Shown: positions 37,701 to 43,766 of the stretch, one piece after another
Layout of the letters: each line of letters begins with the position of its first letter
Position numbering within the stretch: the stretch's first letter is position 1
Origin: an uncultured Flavobacteriaceae bacterium
Lineage (GTDB): Bacteria; Bacteroidota; Bacteroidia; Flavobacteriales; Flavobacteriaceae
Reading direction: 5' to 3'
Assembly: GCA_947494715.1 (NCBI GenBank)
Contig: CANLWG010000016.1
Coordinates: 62,001-126,000 of the forward strand
Length of the DNA: 64,000 nt
The notes under the pieces: generated by a model
Databases searched by the model: none
Told to the model about the DNA's origin: nothing
Seen by the model: only the letters and a program-made list of their open reading frames with translations
Made by a program: the position numbers and the translations under genes

Positions 37701-37792
37701 GCAACGGTATCACTACAATTCAGAGCATGTATGCTCCTGAATTCAGTAGTCATAGTGAAGGAGTGAGGGTGGCAGTAGGCAGTGAACGATAA
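31706..37792 (+). CDS. Alpha-2-macroglobulin family protein
   Basis: A giant periplasmic or surface protease-trap protein, 2028 aa from the ATG at 31706 (signal MRYLVILFTILLFSMANAQ). After an N-terminal helical region of about 350 residues come macroglobulin MG domains (FTDRSIYRPGQILYFKGV is the MG2/MG3 signature) and a Tyr-rich stretch with SGYSYQPQYYDTFDWFGFHF near residue 1150. A Ser/Glu/Lys-rich linker that could be the bait region follows, then the A2M domain (FFFPQLYTDKEGNVSFSFTTPEALT) and a thioester domain. The thioester motif is Cys1484-Asn-Glu-Gln in YPHECNEQ, so CxEQ is intact. Unlike the enterobacterial locus there is no penicillin-binding protein gene beside it. Confidence 0.93.
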   Translation: MRYLVILFTILLFSMANAQKEGTYPSLWKQVEKLENEGLTKSALKIVQSISEKAKEEGSSPQIVKALLYTSKYALTLEEDAQLKIVSDFKSEIQKAEFPTKNVLESYLGNLYWQYFQQNRYQFYNRTKTETKVDSIDFRTWDLTTLFEEINLHFAASLENSSKLQTIDVDEFQEILTKQKGSEIYHPTLFDLLAHIALQFYKTSENTITRPADKFEMDDPKLLCEAYQFTQQSIDFTDKTSLQSKALQIYQELVEFHFPDVRLEALVDVDIERLRFIHQNALFPNKDAAYLDVLQNSAENLSHHEVSGLYRYEIAQLYHQWGNSYQPKTKEEHRWKLKEALTLCESVIAQFPESKGAEKCKALQSEILSKSLQLTIEQHIPIDSPSRILVNYKNLGGLQLVAYKASNNDIKKLNKLYPESKQLDFIKKLSATKQWEAPLKNENDFQRHGIEILMPKLSNGQYIILAVPKEGINATFAYSKVQVTNLALVETQTLEHHQFQLIDRNNGKPLENATLQLTYQENYDRKFLTKTFTTNDKGSVRIPLGSKRWTSIGIKVIYKEDTAYFGEYYIDSRPNSRTLRSIDNSAFLFTDRSIYRPGQILYFKGVAVSRENEVSKILSNIPITVNLKDVNYQEIAKLDVTTNEFGSFSGKFILPANGLTGSFSLGVNSKSIKINGTADFSVEEYKRPKFQTSFEPVRETYKVNDSIALKGTATAYAGSAITDGQVAYTVRRVVYFPRWYYWSRPYFNVSPQEIAHGNTVTDASGNYTIHFKAIPDNSIGKEHLPTFSYEITADVTDINGETHTATSIVRVGYHSLNAEVRISDRLNKNVKNHEVEIATTNLNGQAVGAKGTLKVYKLQPPKYVLRNRPWAAPDYQNWDKSSFKKLFPHDAYTDEHDFTTRAKGKLVWESSFDTEKSTEILLDTSKKWESGKYILELRTQDKFGQEVKAKAITTLFSEKDAILADNQLFDIKLDKSEYRVGDRVKVTLTSAAKNLWVNVTVEKDQKIVDTRIIRLNKNTESFILPITEPDLGGFAINYSFSAFNAFTSGSLMIPVPYPKTDLEIETVTFRDKLKPNTAETWTFKINGPKGDKVAAELLASMYDASLDAFRGHSWNASFDYRPTYYSNIYSNAYRSFGTEGFRVYNDFSSGYSYQPQYYDTFDWFGFHFGYGSGIRGYTSGLVRKSNAPPAAMEVMEESAALDEVAIVENDLERKVAGIGIKDKASEENQNKQKEQDFGAIAIRKNLKETAFFFPQLYTDKEGNVSFSFTTPEALTTWKLQLLAHTQNLQSAYTSMESVTQKELMVIPNAPRFLREGDEITMSTKIANLTDKKLSGHAKLQLVDALTGQDITKKLVLNSSSSGEMSAQVAKKGFSVDSLGNTQISWQLKIPEGIQAIQYIILAKAGDFSDGEQNVLPVLTNRMLVTETLPMWVGGNQTKTFVLKKLRENTSATLSNHKLTLEITSNPAWYAVQALPYLMEYPHECNEQIFAKYYANTLASHIANSNPRIKEVFDQWRNSDALVSNLEKNPELKSLLIQETPWLRDAQSETEQKKRIALLFDLHTMRNEQANSLSKLQQNQMSSGAWAWFKGGRANRYITQHIITGLGHLKRMKVTDVDDNAQQMLRNAIRYLDTEFVKEYEQMKKYTKNLKDDHLSQMQIHYLYMRSFFKDVKTSKKVDEIVTYYQGQAQNYWTKKGLYSKGMLALALYRMNDRTTANKILRSLKENSITNEERGMYWKENTASWYWYQAPIETQALMIEAFSEIQNDTEIVDNLKVWLLKNKQTNQWKTTKATTEAVYALLLQGSDWLSVTETVDVLVGKERMELSRLENVKLEAGTGYYKTSWSGKEIESKMANVTLTKKGEGIAWGGLYWQYFEDLDKITSAETPLQLKKKLFIKKNTDTGEEISAITQTTDLKVGDLVRVRIELKADRDMEFIHMKDMRAAGFEPTNVLSSYKWQDGLGYYESTKDASTNFFFDYLPKGVYVFEYDLRVNNAGDFSNGITTIQSMYAPEFSSHSEGVRVAVGSER

Positions 37793-37847
37793 GCAGTTGC
37801 AGTCCGCAGTTTGGTGAAAATAGAATTATTAAAAGCTTTGAAGACGG

Positions 37848-37872
37848 AAAGCTGCGAATTCTGAGCTTTTTA
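37848..37872 (+). terminator. Weak terminator candidate after the macroglobulin gene
   Basis: AAAGCT (37848-37853) and AGCTTT (37864-37869) form a short 6-bp stem with a TT tail, 55 bases after the stop. The stem is weak and the T-run short. Confidence 0.3.
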
Positions 37873-38006
37873 CTAAAAATTGGAACGAAAGACCACCTAC
37901 TATCCTTAAAGATAAATCGTTGAAAAGGAATTGGCAAATTCTAACTATTTCGCCTTACTTACTGATTTTCACTATATTTAATGATGTAACAACAAAACCA
38001 AAAAGT

Positions 38007-38387
38007 ATGAATTCAAAAGTTTTTATGGTCATCAGAATACTTCTCGGCCTATTTGTGCTCGTCTTCGGGCTGGATAAATTTTTTCATTTTATGCCCATGG
38101 ACCATAGTTCCATGAGTGAAGCTGCAATGGGTTACATGGGTGGATTGGCAAGTACAAAGACAGTATACTTGGTAGCTCTTGTGGAAATTTTGGCAGGTTT
38201 GGCATTCCTATTGAACAAATATGGAGCATTGATGGCCCTTATCTTAATGAGCGTCTCTGTAAATGCTGTATTGTTCCATGCTATTCTGGAGCCAGGAACC
38301 ATCTATGGGGCATTAATTTTACTAATCTTGAACATCGTTGTACTTTTTGGGTACAAAGACAATTACAAGGATTTGCTCAAGGGATAA
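38007..38387 (+). CDS. DoxX family membrane protein
   Basis: A 126-aa protein with four membrane helices (VFMVIRILLGLFVLVFGLDKF, MGYMGGLAS to VALVEILAGLAFLLNKYG, LMALILMSVSVNAVLFHAI, YGALILLILNIVVLFGY), matching DoxX/DoxD-like proteins. The ATG at 38007 is chosen because the longer frame from 37920 adds an unrelated stretch and starts with TTG. In other bacteria DoxX proteins are linked to thiol and sulfur redox at the membrane, but most flavobacterial members are uncharacterised. It stands alone and converges on the DUF4136 gene across a palindromic repeat. Confidence 0.85.
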   Translation: MNSKVFMVIRILLGLFVLVFGLDKFFHFMPMDHSSMSEAAMGYMGGLASTKTVYLVALVEILAGLAFLLNKYGALMALILMSVSVNAVLFHAILEPGTIYGALILLILNIVVLFGYKDNYKDLLKG

Positions 38388-38419
38388 TGCCGGAAAACAA
38401 ATTTTAAGACCAAAGTAGG

Positions 38420-38542
38420 CCGTCTAAAAAATCAAAATAAGTTATCATTACGAACGGGGTGAGTTAATCCCCTACTTTATCATTCGTGATTTATGGACTG
38501 CTTTGTCCCTCACAAAGATGAAGTTCAGGACTTTTTAGACGG
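38420..38542. repeat. MITE-like palindromic repeat between converging genes
   Basis: The perfect 11-base ends CCGTCTAAAAA (38420-38430) and TTTTTAGACGG (38532-38542) are inverted repeats bounding about 100 bases that can fold on themselves. The inner part (ATCATTACGAACGGGG, then GACTGCTTTGTCCCTCACAA) resembles a decayed form of the dispersed GATTGCTTCGTTCC-type repeats found in many Bacteroidota intergenic spaces. It holds no reading frame. It may also work as a terminator for both converging genes. Confidence 0.6.
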
Positions 38543-38550
38543 TCTCTTTT

Positions 38551-39081
38551 TTACCTTTTAGTTTTCGGTGGGTATTTGGATAAGACTTTCTCCACAATTT
38601 CCTTTAGTTTCTGTTCTCGCTCCAGCGGAGATGCATCTTCCTTGAACGAACTTTCACTGACCGCCTGCCAAAAGAGCATATCCTTTTGGTTATCAACAAA
38701 GTCAAATTGAATCTGGCGTTCCATGTTGGGCCTACCTACAGGGATGCCTATAGAAACACCGCCACCAACGTTTCCACCGCCGCCGCCAACTCCCAAGCCT
38801 ACATTGCTGTTTCGAGGAGTTTGAAATGTATTGCTCTGGATATTGATTAAAAAATCGGGCTCTTCGGAAAAAACCAAACCTTTGGATTGTAAGGCAATAT
38901 CCAATACCCGAAATAATCTTTTGTTATCCAATTCACTGAGCCCGGTATCCATGTCCGAATAATAATTGAAGGTATTGTAGTTGGAAAAATCAGCAGCCTT
39001 ATCGTAATCATAGTTGACCCGAATAGCATTGCAAGAACCCAAAAGAAGTACAAGAAGAATGTATCCTACTGTTTTCATCAT
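38551..39081 (-). CDS. DUF4136 family lipoprotein
   Basis: The ATG at 39079-39081 gives 176 aa. The next codon is also ATG, and the longer frame from 39165 overlaps obgE and lacks a signal. The signal is MMKTVGYILLVLLLGSCNAI with lipobox Cys17. The mature part has the DUF4136 hallmarks: VNYDYDKAADFSNYNTFNYY at the start, LVFSEEPDFLINIQS in the middle and a C-terminal LKEIVEKVLSKYPPK helix. A Gly-rich loop (GVGGGGGNVGGGVSIGI) is typical. The family has no proven function. The gene starts 63 bases after the obgE stop on the same strand. Confidence 0.9.
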   Translation of the reverse strand: MMKTVGYILLVLLLGSCNAIRVNYDYDKAADFSNYNTFNYYSDMDTGLSELDNKRLFRVLDIALQSKGLVFSEEPDFLINIQSNTFQTPRNSNVGLGVGGGGGNVGGGVSIGIPVGRPNMERQIQFDFVDNQKDMLFWQAVSESSFKEDASPLEREQKLKEIVEKVLSKYPPKTKR

Positions 39082-39143
39082 ATTACTTTCCTTAAAAATA
39101 CTGAAAAAAGGAATAACACTTTGGCATACAGCGCTATATTCGA

Positions 39144-40145
39144 TTAACTGCTGAGCATTGCCCAAAGCCTATCCTTTAACTCTTGAATACCCAACTGCGC
39201 TACGGAAGAGATAAATAGATAAGGTACCTCCTTAAAATCCTTGTCCAGTTCCACACGCATCATTTCCATCAGTTCCTCATCCAACAAATCACTTTTTGAG
39301 ATGGCTACCAAGCGCTGTTTATCCAGAAGTTCCGGATTATAACGCCGCAGTTCATCCAATAAAATTTCATATTCCTTGCTAATATCCTTACTATCTGCCG
39401 GGATTAAAAAAAGTAAGGTAGCATTCCGTTCTATATGCCTTAAAAAGTAATGGCCCAGACCTTTGCCTTCGGCTGCTCCTTCTATGATTCCGGGAATATC
39501 GGCCATTACAAAACTCTGGAAATCCCTATGCTTAACAATTCCAAGGTTGGGTTTTAGGGTCGTAAATTCATAATCAGCTATTTTGGGCTTTGCCGATGTG
39601 ACAACTGAAAGTAAGGTAGACTTTCCGGCATTGGGGAAACCAACCAAACCGACATCGGCCAATACCTTTAATTCCAAAGTCACCTGTTTTTCCTGTCCGG
39701 GTAGTCCCGGTTGGGCATACCTGGGCGTTTGATTGGTACTACTTTTAAAATGGGAATTGCCTAAACCACCTTTTCCTCCCCTTACTACAATTTTTTCTTC
39801 ACCTTCCTCTGTAATCTCAAAAAGGATGGCATTGGTCTCCGTATCCCTGACCACTGTGCCCAAAGGAACTTCTAATACCACATCTTCCCCATTGGCACCC
39901 GTACTGGTCTGTTTGCCGCCATGCCCTCCATGGCCTGCCTTAAAATGTCTTTTGAACTTATAGTGAACCAATGTCCATAAATTGGTATTCCCCCGAATAA
40001 TGATATGACCTCCACGACCGCCATCACCGCCATCGGGGCCTCCCTTGGCTACATACTTCTCCCGACGAAGATGCGTGGAGCCCTGGCCTCCTTTACCCGA
40101 GGTTACCTGAATTTTCACATAGTCTACAAAATTACCTTCGGTCAT
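39144..40145 (-). CDS. obgE: GTPase Obg
   Basis: Obg/CgtA is an essential GTPase in late 50S assembly and stress signalling. The 333-aa product has the Gly-rich Obg fold (residues 1-158, [22 protein letters not shown]) followed by the G domain with G1 [12 protein letters not shown]2 TT in [11 protein letters not shown]3 [10 protein letters not shown]4 SKSD and G5 SSVA. The optional C-terminal OCT extension of some Firmicutes is absent, as usual here. It lies about 50 bases after the GNAT gene on the same strand. Identity is secure. Confidence 0.97.
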   Translation of the reverse strand: MTEGNFVDYVKIQVTSGKGGQGSTHLRREKYVAKGGPDGGDGGRGGHIIIRGNTNLWTLVHYKFKRHFKAGHGGHGGKQTSTGANGEDVVLEVPLGTVVRDTETNAILFEITEEGEEKIVVRGGKGGLGNSHFKSSTNQTPRYAQPGLPGQEKQVTLELKVLADVGLVGFPNAGKSTLLSVVTSAKPKIADYEFTTLKPNLGIVKHRDFQSFVMADIPGIIEGAAEGKGLGHYFLRHIERNATLLFLIPADSKDISKEYEILLDELRRYNPELLDKQRLVAISKSDLLDEELMEMMRVELDKDFKEVPYLFISSVAQLGIQELKDRLWAMLSS

Positions 40146-40194
40146 AAATCTAATTTCGTAATCCCATAAATGGGAATCCCTTATGTTAAACTAG

Positions 40195-40716
40195 TTATTT
40201 GAGCGGGCTTGAAATCACATAGGTAATCCCTTCTTCCTCTGGCAAAACCCATGATTTTTTGACTCCTTTTAACCTTTTGGCCCCTATTTTTTCAAGTGCG
40301 TATTGAGAACGAAAGTTCTTGGAATTGACATAAAAGACAACAGCTTTACAGGATTTTAAGGCATAATTTACCATCAACTTCTTTACCGCCCTATTGTAAA
40401 GGCCGCCCCAATAGTCCTTGGCCAAAAAAGACCATCCAATTTCCACCACCTTATCAACTTCATCCACCATCTTAAACCTTGAACTACCTATAACATCTTG
40501 AGATTGCCTGTCCAGAATAACCAAAGCACCATGAGATGCCATGGACTCTTTAAAAAACAGGGTGAACTCCTTCAATGTGTAACGAAATTTGTTTTGGTGC
40601 TGTTCCCATATCAAGGGGTCGGATGCCACATTGAACAAATTTTCAAAATCTTCTCTTATTAGCGGTTTAATGGTCACCAAATCATTTTCCAAAAACGGCT
40701 GAAGATTAAAATTCAT
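40195..40716 (-). CDS. GNAT family N-acetyltransferase (RimJ/RimL-like)
   Basis: A 173-aa acetyltransferase of the RimJ/RimL-like group (Acetyltransf_3). The opening LENDLVTIKPLIREDFENLF, the central GSSRFKMVDEVDKVVEIGWSF and the acetyl-CoA loop region KDYWGGLYNRAVKKLMVNYA (Q/RxxGxG-like) are followed by VNSKNFRSQYALEKIGAKR, the typical Asn and Ser region. The acceptor is unknown; related proteins acetylate ribosomal protein N-termini, small amines or antibiotics. It sits between the hpt-adk fusion and obgE, all on the minus strand, with gaps of 85 and about 50 bases. Confidence 0.88.
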   Translation of the reverse strand: MNFNLQPFLENDLVTIKPLIREDFENLFNVASDPLIWEQHQNKFRYTLKEFTLFFKESMASHGALVILDRQSQDVIGSSRFKMVDEVDKVVEIGWSFLAKDYWGGLYNRAVKKLMVNYALKSCKAVVFYVNSKNFRSQYALEKIGAKRLKGVKKSWVLPEEEGITYVISSPLK

Positions 40717-40801
40717 CCCAACTTAAAAATCATCAAACTGCTAAAATTATAAAACCGCTTAAGCTCTAATTCAATACCTTTTTTGAAGTACACAAAAAGG
40801 C

Positions 40802-41908
40802 TTAGAGTTCCTCGATTACCTTGCCTAACCGCATGGTAATTTCATCAATGGCCCCAATACCGCTTACACTGTGGAATTTGCCCTGGGCTTCATAGTAATC
40901 CTTTAAAGGGGCTGTCTTTTGGTTGTATTCCTCAAAACGATTGCGGATTTTGGCCTCATCCTGATCGTCCGAACGGCCACTCACTTTCCCGCGTTCCAAT
41001 AGTCGTTGAATCAGAACCTCATCATCAGCCTCCAAGGCAATGGTGGCATTAATCTTCATATTCTTGGTTTCCAATAATTTATCCAAAGCTTCCGCCTGTG
41101 CTTCGGTTCTCGGGAAACCGTCAAAAATAAACCCACTGGCTTCAGGGTTTTTGTCAACCTCATCCCGCAACATATTAATGGTCACCTCGTCGGGTACCAA
41201 ATCGCCCCGGTCCATATAGGATTTGGCCAAATTACCCAAATCCGTCCCATTTTTAATATTGTAACGGAATACATCCCCCGTAGAGATATGTTTTAAATTG
41301 TATTTTTCCTTTAGAAATTCGGCCTGAGTTCCTTTTCCGGCACCCGGTTTTCCGAACAATACAAGGTTGATCATATGTGTTTGGTTTAATTGGTATACTT
41401 CTTTTAGATTTCGGCCCAGTTCCTTATAATCCAGACCGTAGCCTACTATAAATCTATCGGGGATTTCAATGCCTACATAATCTATGGTGTATTCTCCATT
41501 ATAAACTTCTGATTTATAAAAAAGACTGGCCACCTTGAATTCCTTTACATTGGAGGTGGAAAACAAATGGACCAACTGCTGTAGCGTACGGCCAGAATCT
41601 ATAATATCTTCCAAGATAATCACACTACGGCCCTCAATATTCTCTGGAGGATCTAGAAGTGTCTCCACAATGCCCGTAGAGGTAAGCCCCTGATAGGAGC
41701 TTAATTTTACAAAGGATACCTCACAGGAATGGGCATACGCCTTAAGGAAATCCGACACGAACATAAAGGCACCGTTTAGGACACCCACAAAAATAGGGGT
41801 CTTATCCCTATAGTCTACGGCAACTTCATCAGCAATTTTCTGGATAGCCGCCGTAATCTGACTCTCGGTCAAAAAAGGTTTAAAATATTTATCGTGAAGC
41901 TTTATCAA
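40802..41908 (-). CDS. adk: Hypoxanthine phosphoribosyltransferase-adenylate kinase fusion
   Basis: One 368-aa frame carries two purine enzymes. Residues 1-178 are a hypoxanthine phosphoribosyltransferase with the PRPP loop VIILEDIIDSGRTL (about 96-109), VSFVKLSSYQG and DRFIVGYGLDY. Residues 179-368 are adenylate kinase with P-loop GKPGAGKGTQ (186-195), ISTGDVFR, the NMP-binding GFPRTEAQAEAL and a short lid (ERGKVSGRSDDQDE) without a zinc-binding Cys set. The join is at Met179 (ATG 41372-41374), which could also act as an internal start for free adenylate kinase. The fusion links purine salvage to nucleotide balance and is a feature of Flavobacteriia. It is divergent from purK. Confidence 0.95.
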   Translation of the reverse strand: MIKLHDKYFKPFLTESQITAAIQKIADEVAVDYRDKTPIFVGVLNGAFMFVSDFLKAYAHSCEVSFVKLSSYQGLTSTGIVETLLDPPENIEGRSVIILEDIIDSGRTLQQLVHLFSTSNVKEFKVASLFYKSEVYNGEYTIDYVGIEIPDRFIVGYGLDYKELGRNLKEVYQLNQTHMINLVLFGKPGAGKGTQAEFLKEKYNLKHISTGDVFRYNIKNGTDLGNLAKSYMDRGDLVPDEVTINMLRDEVDKNPEASGFIFDGFPRTEAQAEALDKLLETKNMKINATIALEADDEVLIQRLLERGKVSGRSDDQDEAKIRNRFEEYNQKTAPLKDYYEAQGKFHSVSGIGAIDEITMRLGKVIEEL

Positions 41909-41931
41909 GGCTGCAATTTTATCTGGGATGG

Positions 41932-41939
41932 CAAATATA
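41932..41939 (-). promoter_or_regulatory. adk: -7 box candidate for hpt-adk
   Basis: TATATTTG on the minus strand fully matches TAnnTTTG, 23 bases upstream of the hpt-adk ATG. No TTTG lies at the -33 distance. It is paired with an opposite-facing box at 41993-42000, making a compact divergent purine promoter region. Confidence 0.4.
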
Positions 41940-41992
41940 CCAATTTGATTTTGCTTTTGGAGCGGAGCGACTTTTGTTTTGGAAATTCATTG

Positions 41993-42000
41993 TATTTTTG
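41993..42000 (+). promoter_or_regulatory. purK: -7 box candidate for purK
   Basis: TATTTTTG matches TAnnTTTG, 34 bases upstream of the purK ATG. The nearest TTTG upstream (41973-41976) is 16 bases away rather than 19-20, so the match is partial. It supports the purK start at 42035. Confidence 0.38.
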
Positions 42001-42034
42001 CATCGCCTCCCAAACTAGGGCAAAACGGAATCCA

Positions 42035-43198
42035 ATGAGCTATTTTTCTTCTAATTTTAAACTAGGTATTTTAGGTGGTGGTCAATTGGGGAAAATGTTG
42101 CTTTACGAAACCCGAAAATGGGACATTTATACCCGGGTCATGGATGCCTCCAAAGAGGCTCCTTGTCGGATTGCCTGTAATGAATTTGTCCTTGGAAATC
42201 TCATGGATTTTGATGACGTTTATTCCTTTGGCAAGGAGGTGGACGTTCTTACTATTGAAATCGAAAATGTAAATGTTGATGCCCTCGAAAAATTGGAGGA
42301 TGAAGGTATAAAGGTATATCCACCTACCTGGGCCTTACGTACCATACAAAATAAGGCGAAGCAAAAGCTTTTTTACGTAGATCACGGTATCCCAACGGCG
42401 CCTTTCTCACGCTTTGCCTATGCCAGTGAAATAAAGGATAGTTTGGAAAATGGCGGACTGGATTTCCCTTTTGTCTGGAAAAGTGCCCAATTTGGATACG
42501 ATGGTCAAGGCGTTAAAATAGTACGAAAAATTGAAGATTTGGAAGGATTGCCTCCCGGTGAATGTATTGCGGAGGACATGATACCTTTTAAAAACGAATT
42601 GGCGGTGATTGTGGCCAGAAGCGTTAATGGGGAACGGGATACCTATCCCGTGGTCGAGATGGAATTTCATCCCGAAGCCAATCAGGTGGAGTATGTCATC
42701 TGTCCGGCCCGTATTGATGATGCCGTAGCAAAAAAAGCCCAAGAAATTGCCTTAAAGGTATCCGAGGAAATTAAGCATGTTGGATTATTAGCCGTGGAAA
42801 TGTTCCAAACCCAAGAAGATGAAATCTTAGTGAACGAAGTAGCCCCAAGGCCCCACAACAGTGGTCATTACAGTATTGAGGCAAGCTATACCAATCAATT
42901 TGAGCAGCATATTAGGGCCATATTGGATCTGCCCTTGGGAAATACAAGAAGCAAGGTAGCGGGTATTATGGTTAACTTGGTAGGTACAGAGGGCCATACC
43001 GGGGACGTAGCCTATGAAAATATGGAACAAGTTTTACAGATGGAAGGCGTAACCCCGCATATCTACGGAAAAAGACAAACGCGTCCATTTCGCAAAATGG
43101 GCCATGTTACCATAGTAAACGAGAATATTTCCAAGGCAAGGGAAATAGCACAACGCGTAAAGGAAACGATAAACGTAATAAGCAAACAGCATGAGTAA
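42035..43198 (+). CDS. purK: 5-(carboxyamino)imidazole ribonucleotide synthase
   Basis: PurK uses ATP and bicarbonate to turn AIR into N5-CAIR in purine synthesis. The ATG at 42035 gives 387 aa starting MSYFSSNFKLGILGGGQLGK; the longer frame from 41894 would run through the promoter region. Visible features are the N-terminal GGGQLGKMLL motif, the ATP-grasp parts (FVWKSAQFGYDGQGVKIV, AEDMIPFKNELAVIVAR, VGLLAVEMF) and the metal site NEVAPRPHNSGHYSIEA. Its stop overlaps the purE start by 8 bases, so the two are translationally linked and act in sequence. Confidence 0.96.
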   Translation: MSYFSSNFKLGILGGGQLGKMLLYETRKWDIYTRVMDASKEAPCRIACNEFVLGNLMDFDDVYSFGKEVDVLTIEIENVNVDALEKLEDEGIKVYPPTWALRTIQNKAKQKLFYVDHGIPTAPFSRFAYASEIKDSLENGGLDFPFVWKSAQFGYDGQGVKIVRKIEDLEGLPPGECIAEDMIPFKNELAVIVARSVNGERDTYPVVEMEFHPEANQVEYVICPARIDDAVAKKAQEIALKVSEEIKHVGLLAVEMFQTQEDEILVNEVAPRPHNSGHYSIEASYTNQFEQHIRAILDLPLGNTRSKVAGIMVNLVGTEGHTGDVAYENMEQVLQMEGVTPHIYGKRQTRPFRKMGHVTIVNENISKAREIAQRVKETINVISKQHE

Positions 43199-43682
43199 AG
43201 TAGCCGTAGTAATGGGAAGTACCAGCGACCTGCCCGTTATGCAGGAAGCCATAGATATTCTAAAGGGGTTTGATATTGAGGTGGATGTGGACATAGTATC
43301 CGCGCACCGTACACCCGAAAAACTGTTCGAGTTCAGTAAAAATGCCCATGAAAATGGTTATTCCGTTATCATCGCCGGTGCCGGAGGTGCGGCACATCTT
43401 CCTGGCATGGTGGCTTCTATGTCCCCTTTGCCGGTAATAGGCGTTCCGGTTAAGAGCAGTAATTCCATTGATGGTTGGGATTCGATACTCTCCATTCTAC
43501 AAATGCCCGGTGGCGTGCCCGTAGCTACCGTCGCCCTTAACGGTGCCAAAAATGCCGGTATCCTTGCCGCCCAAATTATAGGCAGTTCGGATAACTGTGT
43601 ACTGGATAAGATTATACTCTATAAAGAAAGATTGAAACAGAAAGTCATCGACGGAGCCAACGAAGTACGAACCAAGAAATAA
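43191..43682 (+). CDS. purE: N5-carboxyaminoimidazole ribonucleotide mutase
   Basis: PurE moves the carboxylate of N5-CAIR to make CAIR, the step after PurK. The 163-aa class I enzyme has the GSTSDLPVMQ loop, the active-site SAHRTPE, IIAGAGGAAHLPGMVAS, LPVIGVPVKSSNSIDGWDSI and PGGVPVATVALN. The class I type agrees with a neighbouring purK. The start overlaps purK by 8 bases. A loosely repeated CAACC-rich stretch (43725-43760) lies between it and the peptidase gene, with no gene in it. Confidence 0.97.
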   Translation: MSKVAVVMGSTSDLPVMQEAIDILKGFDIEVDVDIVSAHRTPEKLFEFSKNAHENGYSVIIAGAGGAAHLPGMVASMSPLPVIGVPVKSSNSIDGWDSILSILQMPGGVPVATVALNGAKNAGILAAQIIGSSDNCVLDKIILYKERLKQKVIDGANEVRTKK

Positions 43683-43766
43683 AAATACTTACCAATTCTT
43701 GGTTGGTGGTTATTTGTTTTGAAGGTACAACCGTCAACCATCAACCCTAAACTATCAACAAATACT

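Noticed and set aside
43720-43766. CAACC-rich repetitive stretch after purE
   Set aside because: The units are irregular and few, so it is not a CRISPR array or a clear tandem repeat.
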